Below are positions 34,528-43,118 of a stretch of DNA of 52,791 bases, one piece after another. The stretch's first letter is position 1, and every line of letters begins with the position of its first letter. The DNA lies in the NCBI RefSeq assembly GCF_002843305.1, contig NZ_PGSG01000004.1:1-52791 (forward strand), read 5' to 3'. The position numbers and the translations under genes are program-made. The notes beneath the pieces are model-generated. The model was not told the DNA's origin, did not search any database, and saw only the letters and a program-made list of their open reading frames with translations. This stretch comes from Streptomyces barkulensis (GTDB lineage Bacteria > Actinomycetota > Actinomycetes > Streptomycetales > Streptomycetaceae).

Positions 34528-35544
34528 GTGCCCTCTGTTCCCGACGCCGCCGCCGTTCCCGAGCGGTACTACACCCACAACGCCGACCGTGGCCCCACCG
34601 ACAACCGGTCCAACCCCGCCGCGATCCACCGCGAGCTGACCACCCTGAGCGTCGCCGAGGGTATGCGCATCCTGGAGATCGGCACCGGCTCGGGCTACTC
34701 CGGCGCGCTGCTGTCCCACCTCGTCGGCGACAACGGACGGGTCACCAGCCTCGACGTCGATCCCTACATGACCCGCTGGGCCAACCTCCTGCACCACCGC
34801 CGCGGCCTGACCAACATCCGCTGCCACACCGCCGACGGCACCGCCGGACACCCCGAGCGCGCCCCGTACGACCGGCTGGTGGCCTGGTGCGCTCCGCCGC
34901 TGCTCCCCCAGGCGTGGGTGAACCAGCTCACCGTCGGAGCCACGATCGTGGCCGCGCTGCCGATCGCGGACGTCCCCAAGGTCACCGCCGTCGCCCGGGT
35001 CACTGTCGGAGTGGGCGGGCCACGGGTCGAGGACGTGTCCCACGGCGGCTACATCGAAACCGGCAACTCCCCCCGCGTGGACTTCGACGTGCCGCTGCGC
35101 TGGGTGGACTGGGAGAACCGCATTCCCGCCCCGTCCTGGATCTCCACCGCCTGGCGCGAGTAGGACGACTGGTTGCACACCGGCGCCCGCACTGCCCTGG
35201 AGCGGCTGTTGAAGAACGCCTACACCGAGCCCTACCAGGGCGGGGCGATCGACTGGGACAGCTGGCGGACCTACGTGGCCGCGGTCGGAGGCATGCACCT
35301 GACCGTGACCGAGATTGCTGTCGACGAACTCGGGTTGGGGCACTCCGCTCCGGGGTCGGTTGCGGTCATTCGGCAGGACGGCACGATCCTCGCCGACGCC
35401 CCCGACTCCCCGTCCCTGACGGTCCTGCGCGGCTGGCTCGCCGCGTGGGAAGCGGCCGGGCGGCCCGCGCCGGAGACGTACCAGCCGTCCCTGGTCCGGG
35501 ATGAGGAGCAGGCCGGCTGGGCCCTGCGGCTGGTCCTGCCGTAG
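34528..35544 (+). pseudogene. PCMT-like SAM methyltransferase with premature TAG
   Basis: GTG 34528 follows GGGGAA. The SAM motif ILEIGTGSGYSGALLSHL is at about residues 48-65 and SLDVDP at about 74-79, as in the protein-L-isoaspartate methyltransferase fold. This branch is often found as tailoring enzymes in Streptomyces peptide clusters. After STAWRE an in-frame TAG (35161-35163) is followed in the same frame by DDWLHTGARTALERLLKNAY and on to LRLVLP (stop 35542-35544). Without the TAG the protein would be about 338 aa. The first 211 residues still contain the whole SAM-binding domain. Confidence 0.75.
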
Positions 35545-35564
35545 CAGACCGCGACCACGGCGGA

Positions 35565-35586
35565 GCCTCCACCGCTTGGTGGGGGC
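35565..35586. terminator. Terminator between convergent genes
   Basis: GCCTCCACC-GCTT-GGTGGGGGC forms a 9-bp stem (one G-T pair) followed by TTCTTCG. It lies in the 64-bp gap between the methyltransferase end and the convergent HTH gene end, the right place for a shared terminator. Confidence 0.65.
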
Positions 35587-35608
35587 TTCTTCGTGCCTTG
35601 ACAGGGCA

Positions 35609-36853
35609 TCACAGATTCAGCCGGGCGTGCCCGCTGAGCCGGAACCTCAGCCGCAGCGCTCGGTCCACCAGCGTGCTGGTGTACAGCCTGCGGGCGTCGC
35701 GCAGGCCGAGCTCCTCGACCGCGGTGACGACCAGGTCCGGGTCCTCGAGCGCGGCCGACCGCAGCGCCACCACCGCCTCGCGCGGGAGGTCCTCCAGCCG
35801 TACCCGGCCCTCGCCGATCCCCGGCTCCTGGCCGTCGTCGTCCGCGGCCACGCCCGCCTCGAGGAACTCCTCGGTCGGCCCTGTCGGGCACACCGGGCCC
35901 GCCACGGCGGCCCGGGCGTCGCGGCGGCGCAGCTCCGCGGTGATGAACCCGGCCGGCTGCTGCGGACGCCAGTCCAACCACCAGGAGTGCAGCTCCACGG
36001 CGATCGCCTCGGCGTTGAGCCCGGCGTCGATGAGCGGCCGCAGCGAGTAGGCGAGCCGCCGCAGGCCCTCGCGCTGGGTCCAGGCCACACGGGGCCGGAC
36101 TTGGCGGGCGATGGCGATGTCCCGGGCGACCTGCCATGCGGGGCGACCTGTCGACCGGCCGGTCCGCCGACGGCTGGTGGTCTTCTTCGGGCTGGATGCG
36201 GTGGGGCACGCCGCGCGCGGGGGGTCTTTCACCCCACCACTCACCCCAGCTTTCCCAACCCCCCTGTACCCACCAGGAGAAGGGGGATCATGGGCTGGCC
36301 TGCAGGCATCCGCTGCGCGCTGCGCCTCGGCCACCGACCGCTCCCGGCCGGCCCCGGTCACGCCGACCACCCGGCGGTCGCTGTACCCGGCGCCCTCGAG
36401 CCGGTGCCCCATCGCCTCGTCGAAGCACAGGGGAACGGCCGCGCCGTACACCGTGGCGGTCGCGGTGTACTTCTGGCCGGGCAGGTGGAGGTTGCGGCGG
36501 GAGCCGTGCTCGAGCCACACCAGAGCCCCCAACTCACGCAGGATCCGCACGTGGCGCTTCACCGTCGGCTCCGACAGCCCGAGCCGGGCCGCGGTGCCGG
36601 CCAGGTCGTAGATGGCCCGGCCCTCGATGTAGTCCATGCGGCGGGCGAGGTCCTCGGCCACGCGCACGGTCGTCGCCGAGGCGCGCGGGTGCAGGCCGGC
36701 GTCGACGAGCCAGCGCACCACGCGCCGCCAGGGGCGCGGCTGCGCACGGCGCGACGCCGTGGTGGTGGCCTCCTGCTCCTCCCGGGGCACGGGCGTCCAC
36801 GCGGGCAGGGGAGAATCTGGGCATGCCAAAGCAGGCCCATGTACGCTGCGCAA
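35609..36853 (-). CDS. Winged-HTH protein, plasmid replication/regulation type
   Basis: Up to 414 aa; the only upstream start is TTG 36853, so the true start is uncertain. A clear winged helix-turn-helix lies at about residues 75-120 (YDLAGTAARLGLSEPTVKRHVRILRELGALVWL), followed by basic Pro-rich and C-terminal helical regions (EGLRRLAYSLRPLIDAGLNAEAIAVELHSWW). This architecture is common to HTH proteins next to conjugation genes on Streptomyces plasmids and ICEs, where they act in replication or transcription. It lies divergent to the membrane-protein array starting at 37501. No Rep nuclease motif is seen. Confidence 0.7.
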   Translation of the reverse strand: MRSVHGPALACPDSPLPAWTPVPREEQEATTTASRRAQPRPWRRVVRWLVDAGLHPRASATTVRVAEDLARRMDYIEGRAIYDLAGTAARLGLSEPTVKRHVRILRELGALVWLEHGSRRNLHLPGQKYTATATVYGAAVPLCFDEAMGHRLEGAGYSDRRVVGVTGAGRERSVAEAQRAADACRPAHDPPSPGGYRGVGKAGVSGGVKDPPRAACPTASSPKKTTSRRRTGRSTGRPAWQVARDIAIARQVRPRVAWTQREGLRRLAYSLRPLIDAGLNAEAIAVELHSWWLDWRPQQPAGFITAELRRRDARAAVAGPVCPTGPTEEFLEAGVAADDDGQEPGIGEGRVRLEDLPREAVVALRSAALEDPDLVVTAVEELGLRDARRLYTSTLVDRALRLRFRLSGHARLNL

Positions 36854-36962
36854 AGGCAGTCCTTACTTGCTACGTGGGGAACTGTTGATCAGCGGGCCGC
36901 TAACCCGCTGGTACTCACGGCCGGGCGGTCACCACACCGCTCGGCCGTACCTGTGTCTGCAA

Positions 36963-37271
36963 CTACTCGGCTGCCATGCCGTCAGACTCCTTCCTCGGCC
37001 GGTTCTTCTCGCCGCGCAGACCCTTGGCGATCTGCTGGGCGCGGGTGGGGTGAACGCCGCCGAGGATCGTGGCGATCTCAGCCCATGTCTTGCCGCTGTT
37101 CTTCAGCGCCTGGACCCGCCGCTGCCTGATCTCCCGCAGGCGCGCGTGGTGATCAGGCCACGTCTTCAGCAGGTCAGAGACGGCGCTCGCACATGCGGCG
37201 TCATCCTCAATGGCCTCCAGGGCATCGATGGCTTCCAAGAACCTCCGCACCTCCTCGGGTTGCTCTGCCAC
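36963..37271 (-). CDS. Small HTH DNA-binding protein
   Basis: 102 aa from GTG 37271 with GGGAGAGCGGGA upstream. The C-terminal half has a helix-turn-helix like sigma-70 region 4 (REIRQRRVQALKNSGKTWAEIATILGGVHPTRAQQIAKGL), and the N-terminal half is an acidic helical region. The paired palindromic operator at 37314-37355 lies 43-84 bp upstream of this start, so the protein is a good candidate autoregulator of the divergent promoters. Confidence 0.75.
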   Translation of the reverse strand: MAEQPEEVRRFLEAIDALEAIEDDAACASAVSDLLKTWPDHHARLREIRQRRVQALKNSGKTWAEIATILGGVHPTRAQQIAKGLRGEKNRPRKESDGMAAE

Positions 37272-37313
37272 TCCCGCTCTCCCTTCTACGCGAGAGCGCG
37301 GCCACCGACCATG

Positions 37314-37355
37314 CTAGACCCTAGGGTCTTGCATGGAGAAGACCCTAGGGTCTAG
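37314..37355. promoter_or_regulatory. Paired palindromic operator in a divergent promoter region
   Basis: AGACCCTAGGGTCT, a perfect 14-bp palindrome, occurs at 37316-37329 and 37340-37353. The pair is itself arranged as a perfect 17-bp inverted repeat (37314-37330 and 37339-37355) around the 8-bp spacer GCATGGAG. The centres are 24 bp apart. It lies between the minus-strand HTH gene (start 37271) and the plus-strand array (start 37501), suited to a cooperative repressor controlling both. Confidence 0.75.
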
Positions 37356-37500
37356 CTTAGGCGTGCGGGGCCACGCTCTTCGGTCTCGTAAGCAAAACGG
37401 CCCCGGCCCGGCGCTGCACACGCCATGTGGGCCGGGGCCAGCCCCGCAGGCAAGCGGGGCCAGACCACCCGTAGACCACGAAGCCACACGGGAGATCCAA

Positions 37501-37847
37501 TGCGCGATCGTATCCGCGCCCGATGCCACACCGGCACCCCCCTCGCCGGTGACCCCATCACCTCCGAGGCCCTCCGCCGCGTCCAGCACGACGGTGCCCA
37601 GGCTGCCCGCCGCATCCTGGGCACCGTCGCCGACCGCCTCTCCACCCTGGACCCGAACCGGCCCATGGACCACGGCGCGCTCCTGGTCATCGCCGACCGC
37701 GCCGCCGACCCCGAGGGCACCGGCCGCTGCGCCCTGCTGCGCACCGCCGACGCCGCCCGCGCCCAGGCCCCTGAGATCCTCCCCGGCGACACCCGTGCCG
37801 ACTACGCCACCCGCATCCGCCTCCGCCTCGCGGGGGTGCACGCCTGA
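37501..37847 (+). CDS. Hypothetical protein, first gene of the membrane-protein array
   Basis: 115 aa from ATG 37501 with GGGAGA upstream. Soluble, Ala/Arg/Asp-rich, with helical stretches (SEALRRVQHDGAQAARRILGTVADRL). No recognised domain. The stop overlaps the next start (TGATG), so it heads a translationally linked series. It is about 145 bp downstream of the palindromic operator. Confidence 0.65.
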
Positions 37848-38275
37848 TGGCCGCCCAGACGCTGGCTCCGTGCCACACCTGTCACGGCGCGCAGGGTCAC
37901 CCTGAGACCACCTGGACCGAGGGCGGCGCCCGCATCGCAGGAGCGTGTCCAGTCCCTGCAGGAGGAGCGCAACCGGCTGCGCCTGGCGCTGGAGACGATC
38001 GCCTCCGCCCTGGTGACGCGCCGGATGCGGAGCGCGCATGGCAGGAGGCGGCGCGGCTGGTGCAGCGGCACGGCGACCGGGCGGTGCTGGGCGCGCTGGC
38101 CGAGGAGCTGGACCTGCTGTGCCTGGGCCCGGCGGTGCACCTGTACCTGTGCTGGGGCGAGATCCGCTCCGCCCACACCATCCGTGCGGCCGCGCGGCCG
38201 AGGCCGAAGGCGCCCAGCCGTCCGGGTGGGTGCCGAGCCGCACGGTCGAGTCGGCCCGCGACAACGAGCCGCTGA
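37847..38275 (+). CDS. Hypothetical protein, probably frameshifted
   Basis: ATG 37847 begins MAAQTLAPCHTCHGAQGH, a CxxC zinc-like start. The end DAERAWQEAARLVQRHGDRAVLGALAEELDLLCLG also looks like real protein, but the middle (about 37940-38025) is low-complexity in this frame. There another frame reads as a good coiled coil, ERVQSLQEERNRLRLALETI. The simplest reading is two compensating frameshifts or a fusion of two small genes. Family unknown. Confidence 0.4.
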   Translation: MAAQTLAPCHTCHGAQGHPETTWTEGGARIAGACPVPAGGAQPAAPGAGDDRLRPGDAPDAERAWQEAARLVQRHGDRAVLGALAEELDLLCLGPAVHLYLCWGEIRSAHTIRAAARPRPKAPSRPGGCRAARSSRPATTSR

Positions 38276-38478
38276 CGGACTACGCCACCCGGTCCGTGCC
38301 GGTACAGGGCACCTGGCCGGACCACGGCCGGGTCCACCTGCTGGTGCGGGAGGACGGCCGGCCCTTCTCCGCCCACGGTACCGCCGAGGCCGCCGACGCC
38401 CTCGCGGAGGTCGTGCTCTCGGGTCACGGGTTCAAGCTCACCCGCACCGAGCTGGCCGTCGCCGAGGCTCGCCAGTGA
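38230..38478 (+). CDS. Small hypothetical protein
   Basis: About 82 aa from GTG 38230 (start uncertain; no clear ribosome site). SARDNEPLTDYATRSVPVQGTWPDHGRVHLLVREDGRPFSAHGT and LSGHGFKLTRTELAVAEARQ have normal protein composition. It overlaps the end of the preceding frame. The following 190 bp to 38670 hold a decayed frame (RIRWRHAADRQLGTGLARWGF) with no start. Confidence 0.45.
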   Translation: MPSRTVESARDNEPLTDYATRSVPVQGTWPDHGRVHLLVREDGRPFSAHGTAEAADALAEVVLSGHGFKLTRTELAVAEARQ

Positions 38479-38670
38479 GCGCTCGGCCCTGACGTATCCG
38501 CTGGCGCCACGCGGCCGACCGGCAGCTCGGCACCGGCCTGGCCCGCTGGGGCTTCACCACCACCGCGGCGGTCGCCGCCCTCAACGGCCCGCCCCGGCCG
38601 CCGCCGTCGCCCCTCTCGCCTGGCGCACCCACCACCGCACCCGAACCACCTCGAGAGGACACCGCACCCG

Positions 38671-39945
38671 ATGACCGCACAGCAGCCCGACCCGGACTCG
38701 GAGGACGCGCCGGACCTTGAGGACGCACAGCCCACTGACGGCCCCCGGCTCACCGGCGGGCAGAAGTTCGTCCTCGGCGCCGCCGGGGCCCTCATGCTCG
38801 GCACCGGCATCGCCGGAGCCGTCGGCACCTACACCAACGTCTCCGTCGAGTTCGGCCGCGCAGCCACCGCCCTCGGTGTCGTCGCCGGAGGGGAGGGCGT
38901 CACCCTCATCCTCGCCCTGGTGATGCTCGGCCTGACCATGCTCGGCCAGCCCTCCCCGGCCCCGGTCCGCGCCGGCCTGTGGGGCGCACCGATCGCCGCG
39001 GCGGTCACCTGCCTGGTGGTCGCCGACACCGTCACCGAGGCCGTCGTCTACTCCATCACTCCGATGGCCATGTGCGTCGCTGCCGAGGGTCTGGGCCTGC
39101 TGGCCCGCCGCATCGTCACCCACCGCACCGGCATCGACATGGAGGCGCTGCGCCGCAACGCGCGCACGATGCAGCGCCTGGCCTACCACCGGGCCCGCGC
39201 AGCCAAGCACCCGTCGGAGCGAGTGCGCTGGTACTCCGAGCGCGTCTCGTGGCGGCTGGCCCGGCAGGTCGGTGTCGGCGACGCCCAGCTCGGTGCGCAC
39301 CTGGTCACCGTTCAGCGCGGCCGCCTCGGCCAGGGCGCCGACAACGCCCTGGCGGACATGCTCGGCCTCACCGAGGCCCCCGCCCTGCAGCCGGGACAGG
39401 ACACCGAGCGCGACACCGAGACACCCGCCCTGGAAGCGGAGCGGGACACCCGCGACAGCGAGACACCCGGCACCGAGACAGGACAGCAGGACAGCGGGCA
39501 GGACAGTCCTGTCCCGGCTGGTGCCGCGCGCCCGGAACCCGAACTCCTGCACCGCGCTCCCATCCCCGCCGTCCCGGTCGAGCAGCAGATCGCCGACCGC
39601 GCCGCCCTCGTCCTGACCGCCTCGCCGGACCCCCAGGACAGCCGGGACACCCCTGTCCCCGCCCCCAGGACGGCGGTGTCCCGCCCGGCCCAGGAGCGGG
39701 AGGAGCAGGTACTGCCCGCTGCCCTGCCGCCCCGCCCGCCGCAGAACACCCCGCCGTCGGTGAAGGACACCGTCGTCGACGCGATCTACGACGGGGTCGG
39801 CGAGAACGACCGCGACGTCCTGCGTGCCCGTGTCCAGGCCGTGCACGGCGACGTCCCGGCCGGGACCTTCCGCAAGTCCCGCACCCGCGCCATCGACGCG
39901 ATCCTCAAGGCCGCCGCTGAGCACGGCACCGGCTTCTACGCCTGA
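38671..39945 (+). CDS. DUF2637-like membrane protein with QDT repeats
   Basis: 424 aa from ATG 38671. Three or four membrane segments lie at about 30-52, 62-92 and 104-150, with a cytosolic helical region after (RRNARTMQRLAYHRARAAKH). There is a low-complexity stretch at about 245-285 with repeated D-T-E-T-P and Q-D-T-E units. A C-terminal domain at about 365-424 (DAIYDGVGENDRDVLRARVQAVHGDVPAGTFRKSR) resembles a small winged helix. The organisation matches membrane proteins of actinomycete conjugative elements. The low-complexity part is encoded by the GGACA(C/G) repeat shared with neighbouring genes and one intergenic gap. Confidence 0.65.
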   Translation: MTAQQPDPDSEDAPDLEDAQPTDGPRLTGGQKFVLGAAGALMLGTGIAGAVGTYTNVSVEFGRAATALGVVAGGEGVTLILALVMLGLTMLGQPSPAPVRAGLWGAPIAAAVTCLVVADTVTEAVVYSITPMAMCVAAEGLGLLARRIVTHRTGIDMEALRRNARTMQRLAYHRARAAKHPSERVRWYSERVSWRLARQVGVGDAQLGAHLVTVQRGRLGQGADNALADMLGLTEAPALQPGQDTERDTETPALEAERDTRDSETPGTETGQQDSGQDSPVPAGAARPEPELLHRAPIPAVPVEQQIADRAALVLTASPDPQDSRDTPVPAPRTAVSRPAQEREEQVLPAALPPRPPQNTPPSVKDTVVDAIYDGVGENDRDVLRARVQAVHGDVPAGTFRKSRTRAIDAILKAAAEHGTGFYA

Positions 39946-40034
39946 TCGCTCTGGCCTGCCCCGCGCGCGGCCGCCGTCCGGCCGGACTCCCTTCCCGGCC
40001 GGACGGCCGCCCCAGACCCTGACTCGAGGAACCG

Positions 40035-41069
40035 ATGACCGACCACACCACGCAGACCCCCGCCAGTACCGACGACTGGTGGGACCGCCTCTACAACCGG
40101 GACGGCACCGAGCAGCCCCAGGCCCCCACCGTCGGGGAGGGGTCCCGGGTCCGGCCGGTCACCGGCCGCTCCGGCCGCTTGCCGGACTGGCGCCGCGGCC
40201 CCGCACCCCTGCCCACCCTGTCTCCGGAAGAAGAGAACACGGGCACCGAGACGGGACAGCGCGACACCGAGACAGCGCGACAGGACACGGGACAGGACAC
40301 CGATGTCCCGGTCGTCCCGCGACAGAGCGACGGACAGGACACCGAGACCGCCCCCGCCGACAGCGAGACGGGGAAAGAGGGGAACGGGCAGCTGGCCCCT
40401 TTGCAGCGCTTCCAGGCCCGTCTCCGCAAGCAGGACACCGAGCCCGCGCCGCAGGACACCGCCGGGACGGACAGCAGCCCGGGACAGGACACCCCCGCCC
40501 CGGACACCGAGAGACCCAGGCAGGACACCGGGACGGACACCCCGCCGCCCGCTGCGAAGTCCCGCGTTAGGGCGGCCACCGACGACCGGACCCTGCGCGT
40601 CATCGCCTTCAACGCCACCGCCGCCAGCGCCGGATACGCCACCGGCCTGGTCTCCCTCCTCAGCAGCGCCCTGCCCGCCGCCGAACAGGCCGCCACCGGC
40701 GTGTTCGCCTCCCTGCTGACTGCGGCCGGAGCCATCACCGCTTGGAAGCTGACCGGCCTGGAGTACGTCCGCGTCGTCCTGCCCCAGCCGCTGGTCTCCC
40801 GCATCGTCCTGACCACCATCGCCGCCGAGGTCGCCCGCCGCATGGGCCCCCTGCCGGTGGTCTGGCTCGACCAGCACGGCACCGCCTGGGGACTGGGTCC
40901 GGGCGCCATCTCCCTGCTGGCCACCACCGCGGGCATGTGCGGCGGCCTGTGGTGGCTCATCGACCGCCGCATCCGCCACTGGCACTGGACCGCCCGCTGG
41001 CTGGCCCGTACCCCCCTGGCCTCCGCGCTCCTGGCCACCGCCCTGTACGCCCCCGGTCCCTCCCTGTGA
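40035..41069 (+). CDS. Membrane protein of the conjugative module
   Basis: 344 aa from ATG 40035 (GAGGA upstream). The N-terminal 180 residues are hydrophilic and dominated by Q-D-T / E-T repeats coded by GGACAG and GGACAC. The C-terminal half has about four membrane helices (for example SAGYATGLVSLLSSALPAA and SLLATTAGMCGGLWWLI). No enzyme motif. The stop overlaps the next GTG (GTGA). Likely a structural or accessory protein for DNA transfer. Confidence 0.65.
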   Translation: MTDHTTQTPASTDDWWDRLYNRDGTEQPQAPTVGEGSRVRPVTGRSGRLPDWRRGPAPLPTLSPEEENTGTETGQRDTETARQDTGQDTDVPVVPRQSDGQDTETAPADSETGKEGNGQLAPLQRFQARLRKQDTEPAPQDTAGTDSSPGQDTPAPDTERPRQDTGTDTPPPAAKSRVRAATDDRTLRVIAFNATAASAGYATGLVSLLSSALPAAEQAATGVFASLLTAAGAITAWKLTGLEYVRVVLPQPLVSRIVLTTIAAEVARRMGPLPVVWLDQHGTAWGLGPGAISLLATTAGMCGGLWWLIDRRIRHWHWTARWLARTPLASALLATALYAPGPSL

Positions 41070-41563
41070 AAGGCCTCCGTACCGTGTTCACCGACCACCT
41101 CCTCATCGGCGCACCCGAGGCCGTCCAGGGCATCACCGGCGGCCAGATCCTCGGCGCCATCACCCTCTCCGGTCTCGCCCTCGCCGCCGGCATCATCCTC
41201 GTCCTTGGCGTGCGCGGCAGCGACCGCATCAAGCTCAACACCAAGGAGCGCACCGGGGGCGCGGCCATCGTCACCGGCATCCTGTGGATGGCCGCCGGCG
41301 GCACCTGGGCCGACATCGTCCAGGGCGTCAACAGCATCCCCGCCTCCGTCCTCGGTGACGGCTCCGGCCTCGGCGACCCCGGCCAGGGCGGCATGGCCCT
41401 GGCCCTGACCCTCATCACCTTCGGCCCGCGCTGGAAGCGCATGGTCTGGCCCGCGTTCTTCGGGCTCGCGGCCGCCGTCTCCTACGGCCAGGCCGGCGGC
41501 ATCTGGGGCATCTTCGCCAACGCCGTCCGCATGGCCATCGGCCAGGCCACCGGAGCGGCGTGA
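41066..41563 (+). CDS. Small multi-pass membrane protein
   Basis: 165 aa from GTG 41066 (GTG 41084 possible). Helices ILGAITLSGLALAAGIILVLGV, GAAIVTGILWMAAGGTW and MALALTLITFG, then VWPAFFGLAAAVSYGQAGGIWGIF, make three to four membrane segments. Overlaps its neighbours at both ends (GTGA upstream, TGATG downstream), so it is tightly co-translated. Typical small membrane protein of Streptomyces plasmid transfer/spread regions; exact function unknown. Confidence 0.65.
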   Translation: MKGLRTVFTDHLLIGAPEAVQGITGGQILGAITLSGLALAAGIILVLGVRGSDRIKLNTKERTGGAAIVTGILWMAAGGTWADIVQGVNSIPASVLGDGSGLGDPGQGGMALALTLITFGPRWKRMVWPAFFGLAAAVSYGQAGGIWGIFANAVRMAIGQATGAA

Positions 41564-42417
41564 TGAGCCTGCGCGACGAACTCCTCGTCCCCTTTCGCGG
41601 CCTGCGCCGAGGGGACCTGTTCACCGGGTCGGCCGTCCTGGCCCGCCACCTCCTGCGCGCCCTGGCCGCCGCCTGGGCTCTGTCCCGCAAGGCGGGACAG
41701 CGAGACACCACACCACCTGTCCCGGCTGTCCCGCCCCAGCGTGGCAGCCGGGACACGGGACAGGACAGCCAGGACACCCTGACCGTGCACGCCGAGCAGC
41801 CCGTGCCGGACAGCCCGGAACAGGACAAGACCAACAAAGAGGGGAGAGGCCGGCCCAAGGCCTCTCCCGGCAAGCAGTCGGCCCGCGGCGCGGCCGACCG
41901 GCTCGAGAGCCTCGCCATCGCCATCCTGGCCGGCCTCGTCGCCCTACCCCTGCTCTCCGGCGTGGCCGCCCTCATCACGCAGACCCTGGCCCCCTACCTT
42001 CTCCCCGCCGCCGGCGTCGCGACCGCCGCCTGGGTCATCGCCGCCCTCGCCCTCGCCCCCCGCGAACAACCGAAGAAGGAACCCCGCGACGGCACCGAAC
42101 CGCGCTCCCCCGAAGAGGTCCACGCGGCCATTGTGGACTGGGCCCGGCAGATGATCGGCAACCGCAACGGCGTCCACCTCGCCGACCTCCTGGACAACGC
42201 CCACGCCCATCACCTGCTCACCGACCTCGACCTGCCCGCCTTCCGCACTGCTTTGGAGGGCTGGGGAATCCCCGTGCGGCAGCAGCTGAAAGTCACTGGC
42301 CGCAACCGGCCCGGCATCCACCGCGACGACCTCCCCGCAGACCCCAAACCGGCCCCCTCCCCAACCGAGGCCGTCCCCATCTACCCGACCGAACTACCCC
42401 CGCGTCTACCTGCATAA
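41563..42417 (+). CDS. Membrane protein with C-terminal wHTH-like domain
   Basis: 284 aa from ATG 41563. An N-terminal amphipathic segment is followed by a repeat-coded linker (QRDTTPPVPAVP, DTGQDSQDT), then two membrane helices (LESLAIAILAGLVALPLLSG; APYLLPAAGVATAAWVIAAL). The soluble C-terminal region (HAAIVDWARQMIGNRNGVHLADLLDNAH...LPAFRTALEGWGIPVRQ) looks like a winged helix. Member of the same operon as the preceding genes. Confidence 0.65.
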   Translation: MSLRDELLVPFRGLRRGDLFTGSAVLARHLLRALAAAWALSRKAGQRDTTPPVPAVPPQRGSRDTGQDSQDTLTVHAEQPVPDSPEQDKTNKEGRGRPKASPGKQSARGAADRLESLAIAILAGLVALPLLSGVAALITQTLAPYLLPAAGVATAAWVIAALALAPREQPKKEPRDGTEPRSPEEVHAAIVDWARQMIGNRNGVHLADLLDNAHAHHLLTDLDLPAFRTALEGWGIPVRQQLKVTGRNRPGIHRDDLPADPKPAPSPTEAVPIYPTELPPRLPA

Positions 42418-42559
42418 ATACCACCCAGCTACCCCCGCCTACCCGCCTATCTACCACCCCGACTACCTCAGGAGAGACCGGCGGGTGAACACCGGCCGCC
42501 CGCCCGCGCGGCCGCCGGTATGCCCACAGGGACACCCCAAGAACCTTCAGGAGGAACCC

Positions 42560-42799
42560 GTGTACCGGTACCGCTGCCCCCAATGCCGCACCACCTCGCC
42601 CGCCGTCCCCAGCCACCGCGCCGCCCAGGCCGAGGGCCAGCGGCACCGGGACCGCTTCCACGGCGGCCACCACCCCGACGCCGAGGAAATCCTCACCCCC
42701 ACGAAGCCCTGGAAGGACGCGCCGACCGGTGACAAGGCGGTCTTCTTCACCGTCTTGGCCATCCTGCTGATCCTTGCCCTCGCCCGCCTGCTCAGCTGA
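42560..42799 (+). CDS. Small zinc-ribbon, tail-anchored membrane protein
   Basis: 79 aa from GTG 42560, chosen because AGGAGG (42549-42554) lies 5 nt upstream; the frame is open further upstream from GTG 42485. CPQCRTTSP at the start is a half zinc ribbon, and the C-terminal VFFTVLAILLILALARLL is a membrane anchor. Function unknown; belongs to the conjugative-type array. Confidence 0.65.
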   Translation: MYRYRCPQCRTTSPAVPSHRAAQAEGQRHRDRFHGGHHPDAEEILTPTKPWKDAPTGDKAVFFTVLAILLILALARLLS

Positions 42800-42812
42800 A
42801 AGAGAACCCCCG

Positions 42813-42998
42813 ATGGACATCTGCGAGACCGAGGCCCTCGAGCACCAGGAGGAGGCCGACTTCCTCGCAGCCGAGCTCCTGCGACACGCCGCCGCCAGCG
42901 GGCACCCGGCCGCACGGCGCGAGACGCAGACCCGCTACCGCGAGCTGTGCCACCAGGCCACAATACGCACCCGCCAACCCAACCCCGGACCGACCTGA
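42813..42998 (+). CDS. Small helical hypothetical protein
   Basis: 61 aa from ATG 42813 (GAAAGAGAA upstream), 13 bp after the preceding stop. Mostly one long helix (EALEHQEEADFLAAELLRHAAASGH), acidic then basic, with no membrane segment. Followed by 120 bp of intergenic GGACA repeats. Confidence 0.6.
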   Translation: MDICETEALEHQEEADFLAAELLRHAAASGHPAARRETQTRYRELCHQATIRTRQPNPGPT

Positions 42999-43017
42999 CC
43001 CGCTCCGTCGTGCTGTC

Positions 43018-43114
43018 CCGCCAGGACACCCGGCGGGACAGCGAGACACCAAGACAGCAAGGACAGGACACCGGGGCGAGACACACCCATCCGAGACACC
43101 AGGACAGGACACCG
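43018..43114. repeat. Intergenic cluster of GGACA(C/G) repeats
   Basis: Six GGACAC/GGACAG units plus related GAGACAC and AGACAG steps lie between the genes ending at 42998 and starting at 43119. The same units recur in clusters inside four upstream genes (about 39396-39690, 40252-40350, 40432-40541, 41690-41835), roughly 35 copies by eye. Presence outside coding DNA suggests that the DNA sequence itself matters, for example as a protein-binding repeat. Confidence 0.65.
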
Positions 43115-43118
43115 AGCA

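Noticed and set aside
39396..43114. The GGACA repeats as a CRISPR array
   Set aside because: Units are 6-8 bp, irregularly spaced and mostly inside genes; there are no unique spacers and no cas genes.
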